Part shown: in pieces, positions 1 to 8,816 of the stretch
How positions within the stretch are numbered: the stretch's first letter is position 1
Layout of the letters: each line of letters opens with the position of its first letter
Source of the DNA: Phytophthora quininea
Lineage: Eukaryota > Oomycota > Peronosporomycetes > Peronosporales > Peronosporaceae
NCBI GenBank assembly: GCA_011947345.1
Contig: JAAVTG010000075.1
Span: 682,001 to 746,000 of the forward strand
Length of the DNA stretch: 64,000 bases
Direction of reading: 5' to 3'
Notes under the pieces: generated by a model
Database searches by the model: none
Told to the model about the DNA's origin: nothing
What the model saw: the letters and a program-made list of their open reading frames with translations, nothing else
Program-made: the position numbers and the translations under genes

Positions 1-279
1 CATAGGTAAGCACTTTCAATTTATTCTTGGATTTGCCGACTAAGAATCACCGAGCCTACTTCACTAAAGTTCGTAACAGTACATTTACTATTATTAAGCA
101 AACGACCCAAGACTATGGATTCGGACTCGCACGATCGCCCGCGCCAACGCCCATGTCGCAATTCGACGGAACAAGGTGGGATGTTCCGCCAAACGGCCAG
201 GTTCCCCTCATCCTGCGGCTGCCCCGCCAGCGCAGACGTCCTCAAGTGCACTAGGGTTTACGTCACCAGCACCACCGAT

Positions 280-1168
280 TGCAGTGACCCCGAAATGTTA
301 GCACCAATACTGCAAGCAACGCTGCAAACTTCGGAGCAGCAGCAAACCCAGATGAACCACCTAATGGCTGAGACGGCAATGATGCAGCAACAGATCCTGC
401 AGGCCCAGTCTCGCCCAAAGCTGACGCGAAAGAAATCGGATCCGCCGCGCTTTGAAGGCAACGACAGCGACGACCTCGAATTGTGGATCTTCAGCACTGA
501 GCAGTATTGCTCTGACTGAGATGCATGACATTGCATCGTCTTCATTCCCAGATCTAGTGTTCGCAAATCTCGGCGTTGACGCCCAAGCGTGGTTTCGAGT
601 CGTCAAAATATCTCTCGGCACCACCCCACTTACTTGGAATCACTTCAGGGAGCGCATACGGGCACGATTCCGTGACAAAGACTTCAAATACAAGATGTTC
701 GAGCTGAAGCCTACAAATCTCAACAGGACTGCACATCGCGCTTCCTACATCTTCTGTCGCAGGTCGACACTGATCCGCCACAAGTTGCGAAGAGATGGTT
801 CTTTCAGCAGAACTTGAAGTCCGACACAAGCGCCTATGTTTCCATAAACGTACATGACACACTGGAGCAAGTGTGGAGCTTGCCCAACGTTTTGAAGACG
901 CAAAGCCCGCTCAAACGCGGCCTCCAAGCAAGGAGCGCGGATAACCAGCATGCAACATAAAAGTCAACAAGCCTCTCGGCACACAGTCCACTGGCGACTC
1001 TATCACGACTTGCAGTTGCTGCAAAAAGAAAAAAACATACTGAAGCTGAGTGCCGCAAAAATCCCGCGAGACAGCCGCGGCAGGAGAAATTGGCTCCTAA
1101 AAATAACGGCCAGGATCGGTAGGGTGGCGACCTACCGAGCCAACACGTGGAGGAAGCTCTGGCAATAA
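280..1168 (+). pseudogene. Gypsy gag relic with broken zinc knuckle
   Basis: A glutamine-rich stretch is followed by KKSDPPRFEGNDSDDLELW, typical of the start of the retrotransposon gag domain. A CX2CX4HX4C zinc knuckle (CSCC...H...C) can be read at about 1011-1056, but only by changing frame inside a run of A. Several stops interrupt the frame between 519 and 1150. The knuckle normally binds RNA during particle assembly. Assignment to gypsy gag is by position and similarity of the start of the domain. Confidence 0.6.
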
Positions 1169-1228
1169 GATTTCACAGCGGCCACCATCTGTTGGTTTCG
1201 CTACTAATAGCTCCCGTGAGCGGCTGGC

Positions 1229-1565
1229 GTGCAAAAAGGCAAACTCTACTGCTACCTGGACCACACCACTTTCATTGGCGCTCGATCTATTCAGTGCTTT
1301 ATTGGTAGTGAATCGTCCTTTGATGCAATATCGTCGTCTCTCGCAAACAAGCTTAACTTGGACGTGACGATACCCGCCAAGCCACTAAAGGTGAATATAG
1401 GGAATAATATGCGTGCCACGATGCGGCGCGATGCAGTAGTCCGGCTCCATATGGATGGGTTTCATGCATACAAAACCCGCGTATATGTGATGCTTGTTCC
1501 GGAGGGAAAGGATGTGCTGTTGGGATGGCGGTGGCACGGGAAATAAACCCCAACATAAACTGGCC
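1229..1565 (+). pseudogene. Gypsy aspartic protease relic
   Basis: The stretch reads as a retropepsin-like domain: a beta-rich segment ending FIGSESSFDAISSSLA, then a hydrophobic C-terminal half ending KDVLLGWRWHGK. In active copies the first segment carries a D-S/T-G catalytic triplet; here that position reads GSE, so the enzyme would be inactive. The domain lies between the gag zinc knuckle and reverse transcriptase, as expected for Ty3/Gypsy. Confidence 0.6.
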
Positions 1566-1969
1566 AAAACACATACTTTCGTCCCGTGAAAACTCTCAGT
1601 TTGCAAGTTCCTTCCGACAGTGCGTTAGGCAAGACCCCGCCATGCTCACGGGTGCGTCGCCGCCGGAATCTTCGACGTACCGCCAACAACGACTCGGGTC
1701 TATTATTCTACATGCACGAAGATTATGAATCCTGCTGTAGACCGACTCGCGTTGTTGCTTCCAAGTATCTAAAGAAGCTGCTGAAAGCGAAGGACAATGC
1801 ATTTTGCTTCCTGATTCAGCATGACCCAGATGGCGCTAAAGCGGGACGACAGCAAGCTCAAGACTGGGATACGTTGAGCGGACACCCTGCAGAATCGCTT
1901 CTCTTGAAGTACAAAGACGTGGCTTTCCGCGCGCACCTGCCAGCCGTACCCCCAACACGCTTCGACAAT

Positions 1970-3104
1970 ATCGTGGCTGAAATTGAACTCGTGGATAATG
2001 TACCGATGGCGCGAAACTATTTCGGATCAGCGAGGATATAAAGACTGCTATCCGAGCGTGGACAAAAGAAATGATCGATGCAGGAATAATTCGTCCGTCA
2101 AAATCGCCGTATTCCGTCCCTATTTTTGTGTATAAAATAGCCTTGGGTTGGCATATACTTCACGATTTCCGCGGCATCAACACGAAAACCCGACAGCCAG
2201 CGACGCCAATTCCTCGCAAAGAAGATATTTACGACGCCGTGCACAAGGGAAAGCTGCTTTCTGTGATGGATTTGTTGTAAGGCTTCTTTCAAGTCCGGCT
2301 TCGAGAGCAAGATGTTCTATACACGGCGTTCTCTACCCCAGACGTCCTGTTTGAATATTTGGTAACACCGATGGGTCTCTCGTGCAGCCCAGCGGCGTTC
2401 AACCGCTTATTTCAGAACGATTTTGCGGATCAAAAGCGTTCTACAGAGCATGCTCTGACGATCTTTTCGTTTACACGAAATTGGAGGAGATGAAAGAACA
2501 CCTGGCGGCTTTGGAGAAAGTGTTGGAGCGAGCAAGAGCAGCTTTATGTCAAGCTTTCAAAGTGCACGTTCTGTTCTCGAGATATGCCATGTCTAGGCGA
2601 TTTTATTGGTGCAGACGGAGTGAGAGTGGACCCTGACAAAACATGTATCATCCAGAATTGGCCATTTCCTCAAACAAAACGCCAGCTGTATTCGTTCTTA
2701 AGGACCTGTGTATATGTGCTCAAGTATTGCCCTGACTTCGCAGAGCTAACGGTGCCGCTAACCGAGGTGCTCAAGGGGAAATCACGCAACGAGCAGATAG
2801 ATCTCGATTACCAGCACCGCTGCTGTTTCGAAGAACTGAAGCTTCGTTTTTCCAATCCTCCCGTTCTTGCACACCCGGATTTTGATCGAGTATTTCGAGT
2901 CGCCATGTATTCGTCTGACTACGCGGTTGGAGGCTATTTGTACCAGCTCGATGATGATGGGCATCAGCAGATTATAGCGTATGGAAGTCGCAAACCCAAA
3001 CCAGCAGAGCTCAAGTACCCCACGCGAGAGAAGAAACTGTTCGCTGCGCTGTTTGCAATGTGAACTTGGAAGGTGTATCTAATTGACAAGCCATTTGTCG
3101 TTAA
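1970..3104 (+). pseudogene. Gypsy reverse transcriptase and RNase H relic
   Basis: Reverse transcriptase blocks occur in order: AGIIRPSKSPYSVPIFVYK near 2085, HDFRGINTKT near 2160, a palm segment near 2270-2400 and a degenerate active site ACSDDLFVYTK near 2450, where active gypsy enzymes have Y-x-D-D. The connection and RNase H start (PVLAHPDFDRVFRV, then SDYAVGGYLYQ) cover 2860-2950, and KYPTREKKLFAALFAM ends near 3060. Stops at 2280 and 3061 and frame changes near 2040 and 2450 break it. The reading stops inside RNase H, where copia sequence takes over. Confidence 0.8.
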
Positions 3105-4038
3105 CACGGCATGTGTATCTGCGACTATTACTTCCGATTCCAACGATTAAGGAATTACATGTACACCAAATGGATGCATCAACAGCTTCCCCAATGGCAT
3201 GCTTTTTGAAGATATCTATATGCAACAGCCACATGGGTTTCGGCATGAAGATGGGGTGTGCAAAATGAAGAAGAGTATTAACGGATTCAGGCAGGCACCA
3301 AAGACCTGGTATGCTCTCTTATATAAATATTGGTCGGTTTAGAGTTTTGGGTGTGAAACATGAATATTGTTTGTAAAGGAGGGACTGACGTGGCACTTAT
3401 TTTTGTGTACATAGACGATATCACTATTGCTGCGAGCAGTATGCAATTGGTCCAAAAGATTAAGGTAAAGTTACCATCACGATGAAATGTCTAGGTGAGA
3501 TCCACTACCTGCTAAAGAAGGAGATCAAGCGGGATAGGGTAAAAAGACTCTGACTATGTCACCAAACACATGAATCTATCGCAAAACTTCGACATGATAG
3601 TAAGTAACACGGAGCCAACACCTCAACCAAAGAGTGTAGTGCGTGAGAAAGAGGAAAAGATAAGTCCAGAGTAAACAGCAACTCAGCCGTTTGGCAAAGG
3701 AGTTAGGTTGGGTCTCTAATGTATCTATGGCGTGGCACACGTCTGAACATAGCCAATACAGTCAGAGAATTGCTGTCTTGTTATAATGAAAGTCACTATA
3801 TGGCAGCCCAGATAGTACTAATATATCTGAATGGACCGTCAATGTATGGACACATCGGATGGCAAGCAAAATCAAGAACTATATGCACTATGCACAGACG
3901 GGGGTTCGCCAATGCTAATGAAAATCGGAAGTCGGTAACTGGATACGTAAGCATTATGGCTCACGCGAGCATTACATGAAAAACGTTCACGTCAGATACT
4001 GTTAGCCTTCATGCGGCACAAGCTGAATTAATAGTGGC

Positions 4039-4042
4039 AAGT
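4039..4042. repeat. Solo LTR target duplication, left copy (AAGT)
   Basis: AAGT directly precedes the LTR terminus TGTC and is repeated at 4554-4557 directly after the terminus GACA. Confidence 0.75.
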
Positions 4043-4553
4043 TGTCGCGAGCCTGTGTCCCTTGCGCAGGGGTCTTGGGGTAGCTGGTCCTAGTCGCAAA
4101 AGAGTGAGATCTTGAAACAAACACAAGTACAAAGGAACGGTAGCCGATAACAAATAAAAGAAGTGTGTATTGACTCTTTTGATTTGAGCCTCTAGCTTCT
4201 TCTCGTTCATGTCGTTGAGCAAGTCCGTCTCTTGGCCGCAAGGGGGAATCGCAACTGAGCGGTCCTACGTCTCTTTCTTCAGCACAATTTTGACGTCACA
4301 GGGGTGACTTACCTTCTCCAACTCCTTCTACAGTCACAGTACCGCGGCATCCGTTCTAGACGACGGGACTGCTGAGGTCCACGACCGTCTTGGTCTTTAG
4401 TCAGGCGCAGTAGCTAGCGATAGCGGCCGCCGCCAGCGTCCACTACGAAGCTTGGGCGACGCGGTCCACGTGGGGTTCAGCAGCCGCGCCGTTCCACTGT
4501 GGCAAAACACCGTTCCGCCAGAGTAGGACACCGTCACGTGTAGACTCGTGACA
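4043..4553. mobile_element. Solo LTR inserted in copia RNase H
   Basis: This 511-bp segment begins TGTCGCGAG and ends CTCGTGACA, near-perfect inverted termini of the TG...CA form of LTRs. It is flanked by a direct 4-bp duplication, AAGT, at 4039-4042 and 4554-4557. Removing the segment and one AAGT restores a continuous copia reading (VAS/EDIKESEW). It holds no coding sequence. A single LTR with flanking duplication is the usual product of recombination between the two LTRs of a full element; the parent family (gypsy or copia) was not determined. Confidence 0.85.
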
Positions 4554-4557
4554 AAGT
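4554..4557. repeat. Solo LTR target duplication, right copy (AAGT)
   Basis: This is the second copy of the 4-bp target duplication. The copia RNase H reading resumes here. Confidence 0.75.
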
Positions 4558-4739
4558 GAAGATATCAAAGAGAGTGAATGGCTATAGCACTTATTAGACG
4601 AGTTGGTTTTTAAGCAGTCACAACCGATAATGTTTTGGTTCGACAAAAAAGTGCTACTACTAATATTATTAAGGATCCGGCAAACCATGCTTCCATAAAA
4701 TATATTGACATGAAAGAGCTGTGTGCAAGAGAAGTCCAT

Positions 4740-4748
4740 GATAAAAGA
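4740..4748. repeat. MULE 9-bp target duplication, left copy
   Basis: GATAAAAGA lies directly outside the left terminal inverted repeat and is repeated exactly at 11144-11152. Nine base pairs is the hallmark duplication length of Mutator-like elements. It falls within the copia RNase H codons that read VHDKR. Confidence 0.95.
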
Positions 4749-4827
4749 GGATATTTATCATGACAAGCCACAGACTCAGTGGACATTTTCGAGCCAAGCC
4801 ACAAAGTGGCCATATTGCCACAAAGTC
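4749..4827 (+). repeat. MULE left terminal inverted repeat (79 bp)
   Basis: It begins GGATATTTATCATGACAAG and ends CCACAAAGTC. It matches the reverse complement of 11065-11143 at all 79 positions, and similarity ends immediately beyond. Confidence 0.95.
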
Positions 4828-5121
4828 TCGTCACTCAGTATTCGAATTATTATCTCAGTACTTTTGAACGAGGTTCTACATAAAGTAATTGTATTTCGAT
4901 ATAACAAAAACTAGAAACAACAGAGATTGTCGCCGAAACGTTGGCATTATCTTGGAGTTTGTATGCTTTCGTAGGAAATTCAGCGGAGAAAACAACAACA
5001 TTGCCAATGTTTGTACATTCTTCGCAGTTTGGTTTGTATACACGTTTTGATGAGATGCACATGAGCACGTTTTCGTCGTCGAAGATACCGACACAAAGCC
5101 AGTTCACATGATTGGCTAAAA
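4828..5121. other. Inner flank of MULE left repeat, no gene
   Basis: This AT-rich sequence between the MULE left repeat and the first Crypton-associated reading frame shows no conserved protein. The true Crypton start lies somewhere here and could not be fixed, because no clear terminus or duplication was seen. Confidence 0.4.
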
Positions 5122-5173
5122 ATGTTAACTTTGCCAACCACAACTCAAGAACCACGCCCTCCTCTCGTAGCAA

Positions 5174-5740
5174 ATGAAGCCCTCCGCCTCCCCTACGAAG
5201 AGCTGCCATCCGCATCTCTCAGTCACGAGCACGACCGTCACGACAAGAAGCCGCACCAAGAGCTCGTCATGCTCGGAGGCCGCCACGACAAGAAGCGGCT
5301 CGTCACGCACGATGGCCACTATGACCAGAAGGCGCACCAAGCGCTCGTCTTCTGCGGCAGCTGCCACGACCAGAAGCCACACCAAACGCTCATCCTCCGC
5401 GGAGACCACCACGGCGCCCAATAGCAGCAAGAGCTCGTCCTGCACAACTACCATGATGCCCTCGATCGCGCCAAGTATGTACAGATCCTCGTCCCCGACA
5501 AGACGAGCAAAGACAGCAACCACGGGGATGGGCATGGACGACAGCAGCTTGGTCTTGGTGGACCAGGAAACCAGCGCCGGCGACTTGGCTACGATGCATC
5601 CGGATATGGATCACAGGAACCGCGCCACGGACATGGAGGTCGAGGGAGCGATGCAATTAAGCACGGACAGCAATAATTTGGGCAGCATACCGGTTGATGT
5701 CAGCGCCACGTCGTCAGCGGAAGAGCCTGGCCAGACATAA
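5174..5740 (+). pseudogene. Ser/Thr-rich Crypton N-terminal segment
   Basis: The plus-strand reading in this frame is dominated by Ser, Thr and Arg with repeated units such as KRSSSAAAATTRSHT and KRSSSAETTT, encoded by imperfect 45-nt tandem repeats at about 5200-5430. A TAA at 5738-5740 separates it from the recombinase reading that starts within 30 codons in the same frame, so it is probably the N-terminal part of the same protein. All reading frames of such a repeat stay open, so the frame call rests on continuity with the recombinase. Confidence 0.45.
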
Positions 5741-6918
5741 GTCGACTGTGATCGAGTCGTTACTGCGCAAGATGTCAGGGATGCATGCGTATCCTCCAAG
5801 ACGCAGAGTGCCTACCGTGGCAGCTTGCGAGTGATATCGCGATGGATCAAGAAGCAAAAGCAGGAAGCTGCTGCGGAGTTCTTTGACGGTAAGGGGCAAA
5901 TTAACCTGGACAAGTTCACGGCCGCTGACTTCGAGGAGTATTTGTTGGAGAAAAGGAAATCTGTCAGCGTTGGTACCTTGAGTGGGTATCGAAGCGCGAT
6001 GAAAGATTTATATCGCAGGAAGGAGACGCCTTTAACTGCCGCCTACGAGAAAAGATTATCCACTTTCTTTTCGGGTTTGAAGCGCATGGAAGCATTGAAG
6101 TTTCAATCAGGCTCGCCAAAGGAGTCTGGTAAAGACCCGCTGCCGTTCTCATTGTATGTTGAGCTGTGTAGATCTACTTTGATGCGTCAGGACTGTGGAT
6201 TCGCGCATCTTTTCTTACGACTCAATGGAATTTGATGTGCAGGTCCGAATCGGCCCAGACACTCTACACGGAGCACCTCAGCATCCATGATGACAGTATC
6301 GGTTGCATGCTGTACAAAGCAAAAACGAACCAGGAAGGCAACGGACCAAAAGACCCTCGTCACATGTACGCTAACGCTCTTAGCCCAGAAACGTGTTGGA
6401 TTACATCACTAGCCATCTACCTGGCATGCAGACCTACTCAACCGCCGGGACCATTTTTTCCTGGCTCTGAGCAAAAGTCTCGGTTCGGCAGCATTCTTCG
6501 CCAACTGATAAGTCAGTACAATCACCAAACACACAACGGAACGCACTCGATCCGCAAAGGTGTTGCCACGTTCGCGTGCAGTGGATCTACGGGAGGCCAG
6601 TCTATTGCGAGCGTTTTTTTACGAGTGGGGCGGTCACTTGGCGGTGCCCAAGACCGCTATATCCGGCACGAATCTGCTGGGGACCAGTAACTCGACCGAG
6701 TCGTGACTGGCCTGCCATTAAACCGTGCAGAATTTCCGCTATTGCCGCCCCATTTTGCAGACAACCAAGACCCGGTGATTTGTGCGTGTGTCCGTCAAAT
6801 GTATCCATCGCTGTACACAATTAGCAGTCTTGGGGACATTCTGAAGCTGTGTGTAGCTACACTAGTCATACACTCGGTCTACCTGTGGGAGACCTTACCA
6901 CCATCACACCCACTCTAA
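5741..6918 (+). pseudogene. Crypton tyrosine recombinase, frameshifted
   Basis: The first part (to about 6215) holds a SAM-like core-binding domain (SLRVISRWIKKQ, then LSGYRSAMKDLYRRKE). The catalytic domain follows: the first arginine in NLMCRSES at about 6232, HSIRKGVATF (the HxxR box) at about 6546-6575, and the tyrosine of GAQDRYIRHES near 6660. All four tyrosine-recombinase residues are therefore present. A one-base frame change near 6210-6220 and a TAA at 6688-6690 interrupt it; the reading continues as VVTGLPLNRAEF to 6918. The enzyme would excise and integrate a circular element intermediate. Confidence 0.8.
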
Positions 6919-7213
6919 GCTACGTCCGTGCATGGCAGAAGGCCCTCTCCCTCGGCTACTTAGCTGTAGCAACTTGGACAGGATCTAGGAGAACCTTGAT
7001 CAGAATAGGTAACCCCTTCAGCGGCGACTCCGAAGCAACGATGCCAGAGGGTTGGTGTTAAAAGTTAATTAGTTTCATGTGTAGGAATCCACTGAACTAT
7101 CGCTAAGGTAGCAGCGACTCAACTCTCACATTCCCGTGGGGTGCCAAATTATACCTCCGGCTGGAAGTCACGTTGGAATGACTGTGCAGAACTCTTTATG
7201 TTTGAGTTTGAGT
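6919..7213. other. Crypton/MULE inner spacer without recognised gene
   Basis: About 300 bp between the end of the recombinase reading and the pogo-like element. No coding signal was recognised; it probably includes the Crypton 3' end. Confidence 0.4.
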
Positions 7214-7215
7214 TA

Positions 7216-7235
7216 CAGACAACGACGAATTAATC
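7216..7235 (+). repeat. pogo-like left inverted repeat
   Basis: CAGACAACGACGAATTAATC, preceded by the TA target duplication, is perfectly complementary to 8450-8469. Confidence 0.95.
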
Positions 7236-7523
7236 CGGCAACGCAAAAGCCGGCATTGAAGCTTGCATAGAAAATTTCCCGCTTTATTTGGCCAATCAAA
7301 AACGCAAAAATAAACATTTTGGCCAATCACTACAGCTAATATTTGACTGGTGCACAGCAAAATGCCGTGAACTCTAAGCTAACTTTTACATCACTTTTCG
7401 AGATGCCTATCAAGCAACGAACCTACACGATTTTGGGGATATTATGCTACTTTTTACGCTAACTTTTACTAATTGTTTTGTTTTAGCAATGGTTTCTCCT
7501 CCCAAAAGCCACAGCTTGCCAAG

Positions 7524-8323
7524 ATGAGCTCTGAAGCATTGGAGGAGATCCGTGTAGAGTTTGCGGTGAAGCTGTGGGAAGAGTATGAGGCGTTCGCGTG
7601 GTGGCATGTACAACGTTGATGAAACTGCCATCAATTTTGACATGCCACCAATTCGTATTTGGGCCCTCAAGGGACGTCGAGACCCAGCTCACATTGCGGA
7701 CACGACCAAGCACGCAGGACGGATGACTGCTGTTCTTACAATTCGGGATGATGGTACGCCACATTTCGTTTTTGTTAACATTTACGTGGTTTTAAACTAA
7801 TTTGTCGAACGTTGTGCTAAATTTTAGGGGAAAAGTTGCCGACTCTCTTCATTGTGCGCGGCAAGTTGGGCGGACTGATTGACCAGCGCGAGTTGTGTGA
7901 GTATCCTAAAGGCCACTACTATACGGTGCAGGCGAACGCTTGGATGGATGCCACAGGCTGGCGATTTTACGTAGAAAATGTGCTACAATTCGAAATAGAT
8001 AAACCTTCCATCCTCCTTCTTGACAACTTTGAAAGTCATGTCTCGGAGGAGGGTCAGCGAATTGTTGCTGAGCTGGCAGTACTACGGTGGTCCCATTACC
8101 GCCAAACAGCACTTCGGTTTGCCAACCGCTTGATGTTGGCGTTATGGGACCACTAAAAGTTAAACTGCGAGCTAAATTTAGCGGAATTACTGGTGGGACC
8201 GCAAAAGAAAAACGCATACGAGCTATTAAAGCCACCATAGCGGCCTGGGAGGACATCTCTGAAGATACAGTAATTCGTAGCTTCGAGAAAGCTATTCCCC
8301 ACTACCCAGAAGTAACAATTTGA
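7524..8323 (+). pseudogene. pogo-like DDE transposase, N-terminally deleted
   Basis: The three catalytic positions of the DDE_1 family are visible: YNVDETAINFDMPP near 7610, SILLLDNFESH near 8020, and CQPLDVGVMGP near 8130. A spliceosomal intron at 7754-7827 (74 nt, GTACGC...TTTTAG) joins RDDG to EKLPTLFIVRGKLGG exactly in frame. Frame changes occur near 7590 and near 8085. The helix-turn-helix DNA-binding part is missing, so even a repaired frame would give only the catalytic core. Similarity to tigger/jerky-type transposases is clear. Confidence 0.8.
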
Positions 8324-8449
8324 CAATACAACATTTTTTTGTTTGCCATCTGCTTTTTCTATGTGCTAAGTTAAAATTTTAACCAATCAAAGCCGTTGCC
8401 GTCTTTTTTCGTTGGCAGCATTTTGTATGCAATCCGATCAAACGTGCCA

Positions 8450-8469
8450 GATTAATTCGTCGTTGTCTG
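8450..8469 (-). repeat. pogo-like right inverted repeat
   Basis: It is the perfect reverse complement of 7216-7235 and is followed by TA at 8470-8471. Confidence 0.95.
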
Positions 8470-8816
8470 TAGACAAAATCCTTGTATAGAGCGATCCTCT
8501 ACTGTCATATCATCACCTACACGAAAGCTCAGCTTCTAACTCCATCATGTATCAGCTGGGGGTCAAAACATTTGGCTAATATTTGGTAGCAGATCCCTTG
8601 ATAGAGGCAGATTCAACATGCCCTTTTCTAAGCCAATCAGAGACGCTCAATCCTGGGATTCCACCAATTACAGCACAGTATTTACAACCGCAACATAGTC
8701 GTTATTCAAGTAGGAATAGTATTTATAGATGTCCGTTTGGAGGGAGGGTGACTTTCGGCATAAAAGATCTCTTACTAAACGCTCCAGTTGCGTTCGCTCT
8801 CTACAGACAAGTGAGA

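Larger units (their letters stand above)
1..3104 (+). mobile_element. Degraded Ty3/Gypsy retrotransposon, gag to RNase H
   Basis: Relics of gag, protease, reverse transcriptase and RNase H occur in the Ty3/Gypsy order, spread over three frames with many stops. No integrase is seen, and the element ends abruptly near 3104, where copia sequence begins in the same orientation. No LTR could be recognised in the first 110 bases, so the 5' end may lie outside the window or be lost. The many stops and lost catalytic residues show an old, dead copy; this differs from the single-base breaks seen in the host genes. Confidence 0.85.
5122..6918 (+). mobile_element. Crypton-type tyrosine recombinase element
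   Basis: The core is a tyrosine recombinase reading (5760-6918) preceded by a Ser/Thr-rich low-complexity N-terminal segment (5174-5740) that contains imperfect 45-nt tandem repeats. There are no LTRs, reverse transcriptase or inverted termini, which fits a Crypton. The coding region has stops at 5738-5740 and 6688-6690 and a one-base frame change near 6210-6220, so this copy is defective as sequenced. Exact element ends were not found. Cryptons are established residents of oomycete genomes. Confidence 0.8.
7216..8469 (+). mobile_element. pogo-like Tc1/mariner element, 1254 bp
   Basis: The ends are perfect inverted repeats starting CAGACAACGACGAATTAATC (7216-7235; complement at 8450-8469), flanked on both sides by TA (7214-7215 and 8470-8471), the target of Tc1/mariner/pogo elements. 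The inside codes only for the DDE half of a transposase. A start-like MPIKQRTYTIL at 7403 is cut off within a dozen codons, and the DNA-binding domains expected in between are absent, so this is an internally deleted derivative. It lies inside the MULE. Confidence 0.9.

Noticed and set aside
5125..5535. Minus-strand Val/Leu-rich frame as a membrane protein gene
   Set aside because: It is the reverse reading of the 45-nt Ser/Thr-codon minisatellite, which is open in several frames.
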